DNA from: Clostridium akagii DSM 12554
Lineage (GTDB): Bacteria; Bacillota; Clostridia; Clostridiales; Clostridiaceae
Length of the DNA: 64,000 nt
Assembly (NCBI RefSeq): GCF_000686725.1
Contig: NZ_JMLK01000012.1
Span: forward strand, 116,667 to 180,666
Reading direction: 5' to 3'
A model generated the notes under the pieces. That model ran no database searches and was not told the DNA's origin. It saw only the letters and a program-made list of their open reading frames with translations. Below are positions 28,320-39,449 of this stretch, piece after piece (position 1 is the stretch's first letter; every line of letters starts with the position of its first letter). Both the position numbers and the translations under genes were made by a program.

Positions 28320-29249
28320 CTAAACAAGTACGGTTTCTTCTTCTATATCATTTCCTCTTATATAGTCTTCCACATTCATAGCTTTTTTACCTGGAAATTG
28401 AATGACATTTATGAGCAAACTTCCTTCTTTGCATGCCACTAGTATTCCCATTTTATCTGCTTTTAAGACTGTACCTGGAACCTTTTTAGAATCCACGTCC
28501 ATAGATTTCGCCTTATGGATTTTCATGATATTACCTTTATAGCTAGTGTATGCTAATGGATTTGGATTCAAACCCTTTATTAAATTTTCAATTTTTTTAC
28601 TTGCTGAGTTCCAAATTATTTTCCCTGTGTTTTTTGTAATCATTGGCGCATAATTTGAAAGCTCATCTTTCTGCTTTTCTGGCTCTATAATTCCTTTGGA
28701 ATATTTATCAATTGTTTCTACAAGAAGATCCGCACCCTTATTCCTAAGAATGTGGTATAAATCCCCTGCTGTCATTTCTTCAGTTATTTCCACCTGCTGT
28801 CGTAATAACATATCACCAGTGTCAAGTCCTACACCCATTAACATAGTAGTATTACCAGCAAACTTTTCACCGTTTATAATTGCCCAATTTATAGGAGCTG
28901 CTCCCCTGAGTTTTGGAAGTAAAGATGCATGTAGATTTATGCAAGCATATTTAGGAATATCTAATATTTCTTTTGATAAAATTTGTCCATAAGCAACTAC
29001 AATTATAAAGTCAGGTTTTATTTTTCTAATTTTATCTATGATTTCTGATTCATTTTTGATCTTTACAGGCTGATAAACCTTAATATTACTTTGAAGTGCT
29101 ACTTCCTTTACAGGGGACGCACACATTTTTTTGCCTCTTCCTTTTGGTTTGTCAGGTTGAGTAAATACAGCCTTAACATTATAATTTTCTATAACTTTCT
29201 TTAGGGATGGCACTGAAAAATCCGGTGTACCCATAAATATTATATCCAA
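28320..29249 (-). CDS. fmt: Methionyl-tRNA formyltransferase
   Basis: Formylates initiator Met-tRNA, the partner of def upstream. The 309 residues show MGTPDFSVP, the catalytic HASLLPKLRGAAPINWA and a C-terminal tRNA-binding domain. The start is TTG at 29249 behind AGGAGA, giving the family-like N-terminus (M)DIIFMGTPDF. The inner ATG would cut off the first strand. Confidence 0.97.
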   Translation of the reverse strand: MDIIFMGTPDFSVPSLKKVIENYNVKAVFTQPDKPKGRGKKMCASPVKEVALQSNIKVYQPVKIKNESEIIDKIRKIKPDFIIVVAYGQILSKEILDIPKYACINLHASLLPKLRGAAPINWAIINGEKFAGNTTMLMGVGLDTGDMLLRQQVEITEEMTAGDLYHILRNKGADLLVETIDKYSKGIIEPEKQKDELSNYAPMITKNTGKIIWNSASKKIENLIKGLNPNPLAYTSYKGNIMKIHKAKSMDVDSKKVPGTVLKADKMGILVACKEGSLLINVIQFPGKKAMNVEDYIRGNDIEEETVLV

Positions 29250-29252
29250 TTA

Positions 29253-29702
29253 TTATTCATCTCCTTTTAATGCCTTATCGATGAATAATACTCCAAAGAG
29301 ATGATCTATTTCATGGCAAATCGCCCTAGCAAGTAGTTCTTCTCCTTCAATTATAATTTCTTCACCTTTTTCATTTAATGCTTTTGCTTTTACATAGTTT
29401 GGTCTTTCAACTTCTTCTTCTCTACCAGGTATACTTAGACAACCTTCTTCATCTATTTGAGATCCACTTGTTTCAAGTATTTCTGGGTTTATTAAAACAA
29501 TAGGCCCTTCACCTACATCTATAACCACGAGTCTCTTTAATACTCCAACCTGAGGTGCAGCAAGTCCTACACCATGAGCATTGTACATCGTTTCTTTCAT
29601 ATCATCAATTAAAGTTAAAATTCTTTTGTTTATTACCTCTATTTTTCTGCTCTTCTTTCTGAGCAAATCATCGCCTAAAGTTCTTATTTCTCTTAATGCC
29701 AT
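29253..29702 (-). CDS. def: Peptide deformylase
   Basis: Iron or zinc hydrolase removing the N-formyl group from new proteins. All three motifs are visible: [14 protein letters not shown] and HEIDHL. It has 149 residues, the short clostridial form. It ends three bases before fmt. Confidence 0.97.
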   Translation of the reverse strand: MALREIRTLGDDLLRKKSRKIEVINKRILTLIDDMKETMYNAHGVGLAAPQVGVLKRLVVIDVGEGPIVLINPEILETSGSQIDEEGCLSIPGREEEVERPNYVKAKALNEKGEEIIIEGEELLARAICHEIDHLFGVLFIDKALKGDE

Positions 29703-29729
29703 ATTAATTACCTCCTAATAACTTTCCAC

Positions 29730-31931
29730 CTATAATAAACTAGTTGGATTAATGTCCATATTTACTCTAATATTATTATAATCATTTTTTATTCCATCAT
29801 AAACAATTTTTTTTATGTCATTTGAAAATTTGCTGTTAAAATTACCTTTTAAAATAATTTGCCACCTATACATTTCCTTTATTTTAGAAATAGAACAGGG
29901 ACATGGTCCTAACATTTTAATATTACTACACTTTTGTAAAATGTCTTTTAACAATATACCAATATTCTGTATATTTTTGATTAATAAGCTTTCAAACTTA
30001 CTACTCAAATTTATTAATAATATATTTTTAAATGGAGGGTAATCCATCAATTTTCTCATCTGTATTTCTTCTTTATAAAACCCTTGATAATCATTTTCTG
30101 AAGCTGCAATTATGGCACTGCTACTTGGATCATAGGTTTGTATTATTACTTTGCCTGGTTTTGATCCCCTGCCAGCTCTCCCGGAAACCTGATTGATTAG
30201 CTGAAAAGTCCTCTCATTGGCTCTATAATCTGGTAAATTCAAAGATAAATCTGCAGCTATAACCCCAACTAATGTTACATTCTTAAAATCCAAACCTTTT
30301 GCAACCATTTGTGTACCAATCAATATATCAGCATCACCATTTTTAAATATATTATATATGTGCTCAAAAGAATTTTTACCTCTTGTTGTATCGTAATCCA
30401 TTCGTATTGTTTTAGCATCAGGGAATGTTTTCCAAACCTCATGTTCTATTTTTTCAGTTCCTACTCCAAAATACTTAACATATTTGCTAGCACATTTTGG
30501 GCAAGTAGCGCTTAAACTTTTAACACTACCACAATAATGACATATAAGTTTTTTGCTATCGCTATGGTATGTAAGAGCTATATCACAATGCTCACACTTG
30601 AACACATAACCACATTTTCTGCAGGATACGAAAGTGGAGTGTCCTCTCCTATTTATAAATAAAATTATCTGCTCTTTTTTTTCTAGCACTGTAGTAATTT
30701 CCTGTTTTAAAACTCCACTAAACATTGATCTATTATCATTTAAGAGTTCCTCTCTCATGTCAACAATAGTAGCAGAAGGAAGTTTTGCTCCATCGGCCCT
30801 CTCATTTAATTCGATTAGCTCAATCTCTTTATTTTCACATTTATAATAAGTTTCTATGGATGGAGTGGCAGAACCTAAAACCAATTTACAATCTTCTAAG
30901 TCCGCTTTCATCATAGCTACATCTATAGCATTATATTTAGGAGTTACATCTGATTTATAACTTAACTCATGCTCTTCATCTATTATAATTATTCCTAAAT
31001 TTGAAAATGGTAAAAACAGTGCTGATCTTGCGCCAACAGCAACCTTGACCTTTTTGCTTTTAACCCTTAACCACTCATCATACCTTTCGCCTTGAGATAA
31101 CCTACTGTGAAATACGGCTATATTTTTTCCGAATCTTCCTTTAAATCTTTCAATCATCTGTGGGGTTAATGCTATCTCTGGAACTAAAACTATGGCCTCT
31201 TTGCCTTTGTCTATCATTAGACTTACTAGTTGCATATATATTTCAGTTTTTCCACTACCAGTAATACCATGAATGAGAAATTTATTGTTTTTATCATTCA
31301 TTATTTTTTGAGTTGCAGATTTTTGGCTAACATTAAGTTTTCTTTCACTATAATTTTCATAAACTCTTTCATTAAATCTATCTACTATTTTAACATCATA
31401 AGTTAAAAATCCATACTTAACCAATGTATTAATTGAAGACAATGACACATTAAATTTTTTGCTAAGCTCACTTTTAGTGTATATTCCATCATTATCACTT
31501 ACAATTGTATATATGTTTTCATATGGATCTTTATGGTATTTACCAGAAAGTTCGCATTTTAAAGAAACCACGTTTTTAACCTTTTGATTCATTCCTCGTG
31601 TGATTCCTGTTGGCATTATTAGTTTAATACAATCTAGATAAGTACACATATATTTTTCACGCATTAATGTTATAAGCTTAATATCATTTTCACTAATTAC
31701 TGTAAAATCATCGCAGATTGATATAATTTCTTTGATGTTACTTATATTTTCACAGTTTTCAAAAAGTTCAACTATAAATCCGTCAACTACCCTATTACCC
31801 CTGCCAAAGGGCACCTTTACCCTAAGTCCTAGCTTTATAGAACTTACAATAGTTTCAGCAATTTTATAAGTAAATACTCTGTCAACTTTTGAAGATTCAT
31901 TATTAATAACAACTCCAGCAAATTTAAGCAC
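29730..31931 (-). CDS. priA: Primosomal replication restart helicase PriA
   Basis: Loads the replicative helicase at stalled forks. The 733 residues contain an N-terminal DNA-binding domain, Walker A GITGSGKTE near 223, DEEH, a zinc-binding insert with paired cysteines (CRKC, CEHC, CHYC, CPKC) and the helicase C-terminal part with QVSGRAGRG. The start is GTG at 31931 behind AAGGGTG. Confidence 0.97.
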   Translation of the reverse strand: MLKFAGVVINNESSKVDRVFTYKIAETIVSSIKLGLRVKVPFGRGNRVVDGFIVELFENCENISNIKEIISICDDFTVISENDIKLITLMREKYMCTYLDCIKLIMPTGITRGMNQKVKNVVSLKCELSGKYHKDPYENIYTIVSDNDGIYTKSELSKKFNVSLSSINTLVKYGFLTYDVKIVDRFNERVYENYSERKLNVSQKSATQKIMNDKNNKFLIHGITGSGKTEIYMQLVSLMIDKGKEAIVLVPEIALTPQMIERFKGRFGKNIAVFHSRLSQGERYDEWLRVKSKKVKVAVGARSALFLPFSNLGIIIIDEEHELSYKSDVTPKYNAIDVAMMKADLEDCKLVLGSATPSIETYYKCENKEIELIELNERADGAKLPSATIVDMREELLNDNRSMFSGVLKQEITTVLEKKEQIILFINRRGHSTFVSCRKCGYVFKCEHCDIALTYHSDSKKLICHYCGSVKSLSATCPKCASKYVKYFGVGTEKIEHEVWKTFPDAKTIRMDYDTTRGKNSFEHIYNIFKNGDADILIGTQMVAKGLDFKNVTLVGVIAADLSLNLPDYRANERTFQLINQVSGRAGRGSKPGKVIIQTYDPSSSAIIAASENDYQGFYKEEIQMRKLMDYPPFKNILLINLSSKFESLLIKNIQNIGILLKDILQKCSNIKMLGPCPCSISKIKEMYRWQIILKGNFNSKFSNDIKKIVYDGIKNDYNNIRVNMDINPTSLL

Positions 31932-31970
31932 TAAATCACCCTTTTACCCATGAAAATATAGGAATTACAG

Positions 31971-32001
31971 AAACAGAAAGCGCATTTAGCGCTTTCTGTT
32001 T
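31971..32001 (-). terminator. Hairpin after coaBC
   Basis: Thirteen-base perfect arms (AAACAGAAAGCGC and its complement) around a five-base loop. It includes the last codons and stop of coaBC. On the minus strand the right arm ends in GTTTCTGT, so the T-run is weak and some read-through into priA is likely. Confidence 0.7.
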
Positions 32002-33173
32002 AATAAGTTAAATAATTCTCTGGCAACTGCTTTTTTAGGCATCTTTTCTAATTTGAAAATTTCACCATGATTACTTAAAATGGTAACTAAATTATCATTA
32101 CTTGAAAAGCCAGTGTCTTTTTCTGTAATATCATTTGCAACTATATAATCTAAATTTTTATTAGCTATTTTTTTCTTAGCATTTTCTAATAAATCATTAC
32201 TTTCTGCAGCAAATCCAATCAATACCTGATCTTTTTTTCTCTCACCTAAGGTTTTTAGAATATCAATATCTCTTTCAAACTCTAGTACTAAAGAATTCTC
32301 CGACTTTTTTATTTTGTTTTCGGAATAAACTTTGGCTTTATAATCAGCTACAGCAGCCGCCTTAATAACAATATCACTATTATCAAATTCTAGTAAAACT
32401 GCATTATACATTTCTTCATTTGTAATGACTTTTATAAGTTTAATTCCAAAAGGAGCGTCCAAGTCGCAGGGACCTGATACTAATGTTACTTCTGCCCCTC
32501 TATCTCTGGCCTCTTCTGCTATAGCATAACCCATTTTTCCAGAAGATCTATTACTTATAAACCTCACAGGATCAATGGGTGAAACCGTTGGTCCAGCTGT
32601 CACTAATATCTTTTTACCCGCCATATCCTTAATATCATAAAGTAAACTGATTACTACCTGTGAAATATATTCAGTGTCAGGTAGTTTTCCTATTCCCTCA
32701 TCTCCACATGCAAGTCTACCACTGCTAGGCTCTATGAATTTATACCCATATTGTTTTAGTTTTTTTATATTATCTTGCACAATAGGATTCATGTACATAT
32801 TAGTGTTCATAGCCGGTGCAAAAAGCACTGGTGCCTTAGTTGCCATAATCGTAGTTGAAAGCATATCATCTGCAATACCATTTGCTATTTTTCCAATTAC
32901 ATTAGCTGTAGCTGGCACAATGAGCATCAAATCTGCTTTTTTTGCAAGAGAAATATGCTGTATTTCAAAAGCTTTTGGTTCTTCAAACATATCACAAATT
33001 ACTTGATTTTGGCTTAGGCTCTGAAAACTAAGTGGTGTTACAAACTCAGTTGAAGATTTACTCATTATTACATGAACATTATAATTTTTCTTTTTAAGGC
33101 GACTCACAACATCTAGTGCTTTATAAGCAGCTATTCCACCACATACACATACAATTACTGTTTTTGAAGACAT
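31986..33173 (-). CDS. coaBC: Bifunctional phosphopantothenoylcysteine decarboxylase/synthetase
   Basis: Two successive steps of coenzyme A synthesis in one protein. The N-terminal CoaC flavoprotein half has GGIAAYK and PAMNTNMY. The C-terminal CoaB half has TAGPTVSPIDPVRFISNRSSGKMG and AAAVADYK. 395 residues. It starts right after rpoZ. Confidence 0.97.
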   Translation of the reverse strand: MSSKTVIVCVCGGIAAYKALDVVSRLKKKNYNVHVIMSKSSTEFVTPLSFQSLSQNQVICDMFEEPKAFEIQHISLAKKADLMLIVPATANVIGKIANGIADDMLSTTIMATKAPVLFAPAMNTNMYMNPIVQDNIKKLKQYGYKFIEPSSGRLACGDEGIGKLPDTEYISQVVISLLYDIKDMAGKKILVTAGPTVSPIDPVRFISNRSSGKMGYAIAEEARDRGAEVTLVSGPCDLDAPFGIKLIKVITNEEMYNAVLLEFDNSDIVIKAAAVADYKAKVYSENKIKKSENSLVLEFERDIDILKTLGERKKDQVLIGFAAESNDLLENAKKKIANKNLDYIVANDITEKDTGFSSNDNLVTILSNHGEIFKLEKMPKKAVARELFNLLNRKR

Positions 33174-33174
33174 T

Positions 33175-33396
33175 TTACTTTATCCCTTCAATGGTAGGAT
33201 CTGTGAAATCAAATTTTCCTTCATAGAATTCGTTAATTGCTATTGTAAGTGGTTTAGTTATATCGCTATCTATAAGTGGTCTTGATCCTGATATTATTTG
33301 TCTAGCCCTCATTGCTGTTATAACCACAACAGAATATTTGTCTACACCTATTCGTACTAAGTCTACTATTGATGGATTAATCATAGAATCTTTCAT
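33175..33396 (-). CDS. rpoZ: RNA polymerase omega subunit
   Basis: The 73-residue assembly subunit of RNA polymerase, with MINPSIVDL, YSVVVITAMRARQI and KPLTIAINEFYEG. The start at 33396 lies inside the end of gmk (20-base overlap), and its AAGGAGGG ribosome binding site is in the gmk coding region. Confidence 0.95.
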   Translation of the reverse strand: MKDSMINPSIVDLVRIGVDKYSVVVITAMRARQIISGSRPLIDSDITKPLTIAINEFYEGKFDFTDPTIEGIK

Positions 33397-34006
33397 GTAT
33401 TATACCCTCCTTTGAATCTAAAATCTTGTCTTTCATTCTATCTACTCTGCATCTCTCTGCAACTATGATACTTTCTATTTTGCTAACTGCTTCTTCTACT
33501 GTATCATTTATTACAGCATAATTATATTTTGACACATAATTAACCTCTTTATAAGCTGCCTTAAATCTGGTTACTAACGATTCAGCTGTTTCACTGCCTC
33601 TTCCTATAATTCTCTTTTTTAATTCTTCCATAGATGGTGGTAAAATAAAGATAAATATACCTTCTGGATAATTTTCTTTAACTTTTAATGCCCCTTGAAT
33701 ATCTATTTCCAAGATCACATTTTCGCCTTTTTCAATTTTTTCTATGGCACTAGATTTTGGTGTTCCATAAAAATTACCATAGACCTCTGCATATTCTAAG
33801 AAATCATCATTTTTTATTTTTGTTTTAAACTGATCTTTGGTTATGTAATGGTAGCTTTGTTCAGGAATTTCACCTTTCCGTGGCTCCCTAGTAGTGGCCG
33901 ATACTGATAGCCAAAATTTTTGCCTATTTAATAAAGCTTTACAAATGGTACCTTTTCCTGCTCCGGATGGGCCTGATAATACTATCAACAGTCCTTTATC
34001 CGCCAT
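33377..34006 (-). CDS. gmk: Guanylate kinase
   Basis: Phosphorylates GMP to GDP. It has the P-loop SGPSGAGKGT, the GMP-binding STTREPRKGE and the YGTPKSS region; 209 residues. Its start shares one base with the remA stop (TAATG). Confidence 0.97.
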   Translation of the reverse strand: MADKGLLIVLSGPSGAGKGTICKALLNRQKFWLSVSATTREPRKGEIPEQSYHYITKDQFKTKIKNDDFLEYAEVYGNFYGTPKSSAIEKIEKGENVILEIDIQGALKVKENYPEGIFIFILPPSMEELKKRIIGRGSETAESLVTRFKAAYKEVNYVSKYNYAVINDTVEEAVSKIESIIVAERCRVDRMKDKILDSKEGIIHERFYD

Positions 34007-34278
34007 TATTCTTCTACCTCATCTGTAGCATCTTCTTCCTTAGAAGATAATCTGTTTGCTACAGTTTCCGGTTGAACTGCTGAAAGTATTACATGATCGC
34101 TGTCTGTAATTATAACAGCTCTAGTTCTCCTTCCATAAGTTGCATCTACAAGCATCCCTCTATCTCTTGCTTCTTGTATTATTCTCTTAATAGGTGCAGA
34201 TTCTGGACTAACAATTGCAACTAATCTATTAGCTGAAACTATGTTTCCAAATCCTATATTTATTAATCTTATTCCCAC
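34006..34278 (-). CDS. remA: RemA family regulator (DUF370)
   Basis: Small DNA-binding protein, known in Bacillus as an activator of matrix genes. The 90 residues are highly conserved: [47 protein letters not shown] and [13 protein letters not shown] at the end. The start is GTG at 34278 behind AGGAGG. An upstream ATG gives an extension that includes the ribosome binding site and is rejected. The yicC-remA-gmk-rpoZ order is standard. Confidence 0.95.
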   Translation of the reverse strand: MGIRLINIGFGNIVSANRLVAIVSPESAPIKRIIQEARDRGMLVDATYGRRTRAVIITDSDHVILSAVQPETVANRLSSKEEDATDEVEE

Positions 34279-34295
34279 TTTTTTTCCTCCTATAA

Positions 34296-35177
34296 TCACT
34301 CTATATTTTGTATTTGTTCTCTAATCTTCTCAATCTCATTTTTAATATCCAAGACTATATGAATCACATTTACATCGTTTGCCTTAGATGCAATAGTGTT
34401 TGCTTCTCTATTCATTTCTTGTACAATGAAATCCAATTTTCTTCCAATAGGCTTTGAAATATTTATACTTTCACTTACCTGTGCTAGGTGACTTTTAAGC
34501 CTTACAATTTCTTCATCAATACAAGCCTTATCACTAAATATGGCAACTTCCATTGCTAGTCTGTTTTCATCAATTAGGCTTTTATCTGAAATAAGGTCAT
34601 TTATCCTAGTATTTAGCTTTTCCCTATAATGGTCAATAGAATGAATGGATTTTTCTTCAACTAAATCAACTAATTCTTTTATTACACTACATTTAGTTTC
34701 AATATCACTTTTTAGTGCTGTTCCTTCTTTTTGTCTCATTGAGATTAACATTTCTAAGGCACCTTTTAATGGATCTTTTAAAATACCCCAAATGCTTTCT
34801 ATGTCTTCATCTTGCTCTTCCACAGTTATTACATCTTGAAATTTAGAAATCAACGAAAGCGATATATTATCATTTATATCGTACATTTCTTTTATTTCAT
34901 TTAGACATTTTACATAACTGTCACACAGGTTTCTATTCAATACTACCTTTGAATTTTCCGTTTCTAAAATTGTTTGTGTTATGTATATATCTACTTTTCC
35001 CCTGCTTATGTTCTCTTGAACCATTTTCCTTATCCTGTCTTCAAGGGCTAACAAACTTCTTGGCATTTTAATATTCAAATCCAGGTACCTATGGTTTACA
35101 CTCCTTATCTCTACTGTAAAGTTTCTTACTTTTGATTCACAAAATTCTCTACCATATCCTGTCATACTGTTTACCAT
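34296..35177 (-). CDS. YicC family endoribonuclease
   Basis: YicC-family protein of 293 residues with the N-terminal [22 protein letters not shown] and the C-terminal [24 protein letters not shown]. Family members are stress-linked endoribonucleases in E. coli. It begins the remA-gmk-rpoZ-coaBC run with an AAGGATG ribosome binding site. Confidence 0.94.
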   Translation of the reverse strand: MVNSMTGYGREFCESKVRNFTVEIRSVNHRYLDLNIKMPRSLLALEDRIRKMVQENISRGKVDIYITQTILETENSKVVLNRNLCDSYVKCLNEIKEMYDINDNISLSLISKFQDVITVEEQDEDIESIWGILKDPLKGALEMLISMRQKEGTALKSDIETKCSVIKELVDLVEEKSIHSIDHYREKLNTRINDLISDKSLIDENRLAMEVAIFSDKACIDEEIVRLKSHLAQVSESINISKPIGRKLDFIVQEMNREANTIASKANDVNVIHIVLDIKNEIEKIREQIQNIE

Positions 35178-35491
35178 AGTAAATCATCCTTCCATAAGTG
35201 ACACCAATAAATTTATACTTTTTATTATACATACTTTATACATAAAAATTCAAGTACAATGTTTTGCCATTACTGATTATATCATATTTTTAAACATTTT
35301 ATAGGACTTTTCTTTTATTTCTTTAGTGTTTACTCCATATTTATGTGTTTTACTATAAATTATCCTTCTAAATAATGTTTATTGGTACTTCTTGTCACTT
35401 AGCCAAATTTAAAATTAAGAGTTAACAGCTAATAGGATCATTAACTGTTAACTCTTAATTTATTAAGCCATTAAATTGTCTAGTACTTAGG
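35178..35491. other. Intergenic region yicC / spoIVA
   Basis: 314 bases with no supported open frame. It must hold the promoter of yicC, which I could not place with confidence. At its other end it holds the terminator of spoIVA (35412-35461). Confidence 0.6.
35412..35461 (-). terminator. Terminator after spoIVA
   Basis: Seventeen-base perfect arms (AAATTAAGAGTTAACAG and its complement) with a 16-base loop. On the minus strand the second arm runs into TTTTAAATTT. AT-rich, but long and perfect. Confidence 0.75.
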
Positions 35492-36970
35492 TTAAAGTAT
35501 TATGCATATTAGCCCACCGTTACCTTCATTAATGATTTTTTCCAAAGTTTTCTGAATCTTTACTTGCACATCATCTGGCATTTTAAATAATTTTTTTTGC
35601 AGACCCTCTTTAACTACGAGATCAAATGATTTGCCAAACATATTACTTTCCCAAATTTTAGCTGGATCACTTTCAAATTCCTCTAGCAGTGATTTTACTA
35701 GCTCTTCACTTTCCCTTTCATTTCCCATAATAGGTGATATTTCTGTTTCTATATCAGCCCTAATAAAATGGAATGACGGTGCACTTGCCCTTAACTTCAG
35801 TTCATACCTAGAACCATTTTTAACTATTTTGGGTTCTTCAAGCTTCATTTCTGAAAGTTGTGGTGCGACAAGACCATATCCTGTCTCTCTTACTTCTCTT
35901 AGTGCCTGAGATACTCTATCATATTCCACCTTAGCACCATGATATTCCCTCATTGTATTTAAAAGCTGGCTTTCACCCGAAATATCAGTATCGCAATATT
36001 CACTTAACACTTTATAAAATATTCCTTTATGAGGTAATAATGTAATACGTGCAGTTCCATCTCCCATATTCATCTCATCTATTTTTAGAGAATCAATAAA
36101 ATCAGCATTAGTAAACCCGTCCAAAGTCTTTTTTATGTCCCTAGCTTTATTAATACTTTTGCACATATTTTTCACAAGTTCCCAATAATTATTTTTAAGC
36201 CAGTGCTTTGATTCTAACTTTTCGATCCATTCCGGAACATCTATGTTTATTTCCTTAATTGGGAACTCTTTTAAAACTCTATTAAAAATATCCGATATAT
36301 CACTTTGCTCCATATTAAGAACATCCATTATTTGTACAGGAACATCATATTTAGTTTCCATATTGCTTGCAAGTTCTATTGTTTCTGGAGCGTTAGTATT
36401 GGCAGAATTCAGTAATATAACAAATGGTTTATTAATAGATTTAAGCTCACTAACGACTCTTTCTTCCGCATCAACATATTCATCCCTAGGTATATCAGTG
36501 ATGCTTCCATCTGTAGTTACCATTAATCCGATGGTAGAATGTTCATTAATTACTTTTTTTGTCCCTATTTCTGCTGCTTCTTCAAAGGGTATTTCATGAT
36601 CATACCAAGGAGTACTTACCATTTTATCCCGTTCTCCTTCTTTATAGCCAAGTGCACCTTTAACTATATATCCCACACAATCAACCATTCTAACCTTAAA
36701 TTTTATTCCTTCGCCAAATTTTATTTCTACAGCTTCATTTGGAACAAATTTAGGTTCTGTGGTATGAATGGACTTGCCAGATCCACTTTGAGGCAATTCA
36801 TCTTTAGCCCTTTCCTTTTTATAAGAATTCTCTATGTTTGGAATAACCATGAGATCCATAAATCTTTTTATAAATGTTGATTTACCGGTCCTGACAGGTC
36901 CTACAACACCAACATAAATATCGCCTTGAGTTCTTTCAGCAATGTCTTTGTATATATCAAAATTATCCAA
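35492..36970 (-). CDS. spoIVA: Stage IV sporulation protein A
   Basis: ATPase that polymerises on the forespore to form the coat basement layer, recruited by SpoVM. From TTG at 36970, seven bases after GGGAGG, it has 492 residues, the same length as the Bacillus protein. It begins (M)DNFDIYKDIAERT, with the Walker A motif GPVRTGKS at about 24-31. The conserved C-terminus ends GGLICIIL. The ATG five codons upstream overlaps the ribosome binding site and is not used. No convincing sigma-E promoter was found by eye. Confidence 0.97.
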   Translation of the reverse strand: MDNFDIYKDIAERTQGDIYVGVVGPVRTGKSTFIKRFMDLMVIPNIENSYKKERAKDELPQSGSGKSIHTTEPKFVPNEAVEIKFGEGIKFKVRMVDCVGYIVKGALGYKEGERDKMVSTPWYDHEIPFEEAAEIGTKKVINEHSTIGLMVTTDGSITDIPRDEYVDAEERVVSELKSINKPFVILLNSANTNAPETIELASNMETKYDVPVQIMDVLNMEQSDISDIFNRVLKEFPIKEINIDVPEWIEKLESKHWLKNNYWELVKNMCKSINKARDIKKTLDGFTNADFIDSLKIDEMNMGDGTARITLLPHKGIFYKVLSEYCDTDISGESQLLNTMREYHGAKVEYDRVSQALREVRETGYGLVAPQLSEMKLEEPKIVKNGSRYELKLRASAPSFHFIRADIETEISPIMGNERESEELVKSLLEEFESDPAKIWESNMFGKSFDLVVKEGLQKKLFKMPDDVQVKIQKTLEKIINEGNGGLICIIL

Positions 36971-37073
36971 AATATATCCTCCCATATATTATTTGACGAT
37001 ATATATATATTAATTAGATTACATTATTATTACTAAAATATCATTATGCCACAATAATATTAATTTTACATAA

Positions 37074-37118
37074 AAAACACCATATTTACTAATGACTAAA
37101 TAGTAAATATGGTGTTTT
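37074..37118 (-). terminator. Terminator after gpsA
   Basis: Eighteen-base perfect arms (AAAACACCATATTTACTA and its complement), followed by six thymines on the minus strand. It separates gpsA from spoIVA. Confidence 0.9.
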
Positions 37119-37135
37119 ATGTATTAAGAAATATT

Positions 37136-38131
37136 CTAGTACATCTCATTTTTTTTGTCTCTATTCATAAGGGAATGAGCTGCTTCTTTTATATCCTTAT
37201 TTTTAAATAGTATCTTATAAAGTTCATCAGTTATTGGCATAGAAACACCTAGTTTTTCTTTTAATTCATAAAATGCCTGGCAAGCTGCAACTCCTTCAAC
37301 TACCATTCCTATGTTCTTACAAGCTTCATCCACTGGTATGCCTTTACCAATCTGAATTCCTGCTCTTCTATTCCTGCTGTGAAGACTTGTGCATGTAACT
37401 ATTAAATCTCCCATTCCAGTAAGTCCAAAGAATGTTTCCTGCTTACCGCCAAGAAGTGTTCCAATCTTAATTATTTCACTCATACCACGTGTCATAAGTG
37501 CGGCCCTGGTATTATCTCCATAACCAAGCCCATCACAAATTCCACATGTAAGTGCAATTATATTTTTTACTGCTCCGCCTATTTCCACACCTATTAAGTC
37601 ATCATTAGTGTATACTCTGAAATATTTTGACATAAAAAGATCCTGAACTTTGCCAGCATACTCCATTTCTTTAGAACTAACTACAACTGTAGTTGGAATA
37701 TTACGAGAAACTTCCTCGGCGTGACTTGGTCCTAACAATACCACCACTGGATTAAATGGTGCTTCTTGTTGTATAACTTCTGATAATCTTAGATTTGTTT
37801 CTTCTTCAATCCCTTTAGCTAATGAAATCAGAACCTGATCTTTTTTTAATTTATCACTTATAAGTTTGCATACACTCCTTATTGAATAGGAGGGAACTGC
37901 TAGAACTATATACTGGCTTCCTTTAATAGCTTCATCTATGTCACTAGTAATAATAACGTTACTTGGAATAGTTATATCAGGCAAATATTTTTTATTAATT
38001 CGATCCTTTTTAATCCTATCTACCTCATCTTTGTTTCTACCCCATATTGTTACATTATGCCCACAGCTAGCCAGTAATATTCCAAGGGAAGTTCCAAAAC
38101 TTCCAATGCCAAGGAAAGTTACTCTTTTCAT
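37136..38131 (-). CDS. gpsA: Glycerol-3-phosphate dehydrogenase [NAD(P)+]
   Basis: Makes sn-glycerol 3-phosphate from dihydroxyacetone phosphate for phospholipids. The Rossmann motif GIGSFGTSL is at the N-terminus. [27 protein letters not shown] and the active-site [15 protein letters not shown] region follow. 331 residues. The der-gpsA-spoIVA order matches Bacillus. Confidence 0.97.
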   Translation of the reverse strand: MKRVTFLGIGSFGTSLGILLASCGHNVTIWGRNKDEVDRIKKDRINKKYLPDITIPSNVIITSDIDEAIKGSQYIVLAVPSYSIRSVCKLISDKLKKDQVLISLAKGIEEETNLRLSEVIQQEAPFNPVVVLLGPSHAEEVSRNIPTTVVVSSKEMEYAGKVQDLFMSKYFRVYTNDDLIGVEIGGAVKNIIALTCGICDGLGYGDNTRAALMTRGMSEIIKIGTLLGGKQETFFGLTGMGDLIVTCTSLHSRNRRAGIQIGKGIPVDEACKNIGMVVEGVAACQAFYELKEKLGVSMPITDELYKILFKNKDIKEAAHSLMNRDKKNEMY

Positions 38132-38132
38132 T

Positions 38133-39449
38133 TTATTCCTTCCTTTCTCTGAATATAAGTTTTATACCCGTTCCGCTAAAATCGAAACTCTCTCTTAATT
38201 TATTTGCTAAATATCGTTCATAAGAAAAATGAAGTGAGGTTTGGTTTTTAACAAAGAAAACAAATGTTGGTGGTTTAGCTCCAACCTGAGTAACATAAAA
38301 TATTTTTAATCTTCTAAGTGCAATAACTGGTGGTTCTTTCATTAGCACTGCCTTACTTATTACATCATTTAAAACACCAGTAGAGATTCTTCTTGAGTAG
38401 TTAGTGTAACACTCCTTAGCCATGTCTAAAACTTTACCTGCTCTTTGTCCTGTTAGCGCAGAAATAAATATATATGGTGCATATGCCATAAATGATAATT
38501 TATATTGAAGTATTCTTTTTGTATTTATCATTGTTTTATCATCTTTTTCAATAAGATCCCATTTATTAACAACAACCATTATTGCCTTGTTAAGTTCATG
38601 AGCATATCCTATGATTTTTTCATCTTGATCACTAAGTTCTTCTGTAGCATCTACCATTAGTATGCAAACATCGGCTCTTTCTATAGCTGCAAGAGTTCTA
38701 ATAACACTATATCTTTCAATTTCTTCTTTTACTTTACTTTTTCTTCTGATTCCAGCAGTATCAATTAATGTAAATTTACCAATGCTTGTTTCCAAATGGC
38801 TATCAATTGCATCCCTTGTTGTTCCTGGAACATCACTGACAATAACCCTGTCTTCTCCTAGTAGTTTATTAATTAGAGATGACTTTCCAACGTTTGGTTT
38901 TCCAACAAAGGCTATATTAATAACATCATCATCTTCATTTGCATTATGTAATTCACTAAAATGTCCAACTACAACATCTAGCATATCACCAAGACCTAAC
39001 CCCTGGGTTGAAGATATAGTTACAGGCTCCCCAATTCCTAAATTATAAAATTCATAGGCATTTTGCTCATCTGACAGATTATCTATTTTATTTACAACAA
39101 GTACAACTGGTTTTCCTGATTTTCTTAGCATAAGTGCAACTTCATTGTCAGCATCAGTAAGTCCTTGTTTTCCGTCTACTATGAATATTATTACACCAGC
39201 AGTTTCTATTGCTATTTGCGCCTGTCTTCTCATTTGAGCTACAATGGCATCTTGACTCTCAGGCTCTATACCACCTGTATCTATTATTGTAAATACATTA
39301 TTTAACCACTCTGCTTCTGCATAGATTCTATCTCTTGTAACACCTGGTGTATCTTGAACAATAGAAATCCTCTTTCCTGCTAACTTATTAAACAAAGTTG
39401 ATTTTCCAACATTAGGTCTACCAACTATTGCAACTATGGGTTTTGCCAT
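38133..39449 (-). CDS. der: Ribosome biogenesis GTPase Der
   Basis: GTPase with two G domains, needed for 50S maturation. P-loops are GRPNVGKST at about 9 and GKPNVGKSS in the middle, with DTGGIE and DTAGIRRK as G3 motifs and a KH-like C-terminal domain. 438 residues. It begins directly after the stop of the radical SAM gene. Confidence 0.98.
   Translation of the reverse strand: MAKPIVAIVGRPNVGKSTLFNKLAGKRISIVQDTPGVTRDRIYAEAEWLNNVFTIIDTGGIEPESQDAIVAQMRRQAQIAIETAGVIIFIVDGKQGLTDADNEVALMLRKSGKPVVLVVNKIDNLSDEQNAYEFYNLGIGEPVTISSTQGLGLGDMLDVVVGHFSELHNANEDDDVINIAFVGKPNVGKSSLINKLLGEDRVIVSDVPGTTRDAIDSHLETSIGKFTLIDTAGIRRKSKVKEEIERYSVIRTLAAIERADVCILMVDATEELSDQDEKIIGYAHELNKAIMVVVNKWDLIEKDDKTMINTKRILQYKLSFMAYAPYIFISALTGQRAGKVLDMAKECYTNYSRRISTGVLNDVISKAVLMKEPPVIALRRLKIFYVTQVGAKPPTFVFFVKNQTSLHFSYERYLANKLRESFDFSGTGIKLIFRERKE

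Noticed and set aside
36971..37073. Sigma-E promoter of spoIVA
   Set aside because: CATAATGA is present, but no suitable -35 box lies at 14-16 bases; too weak to call.
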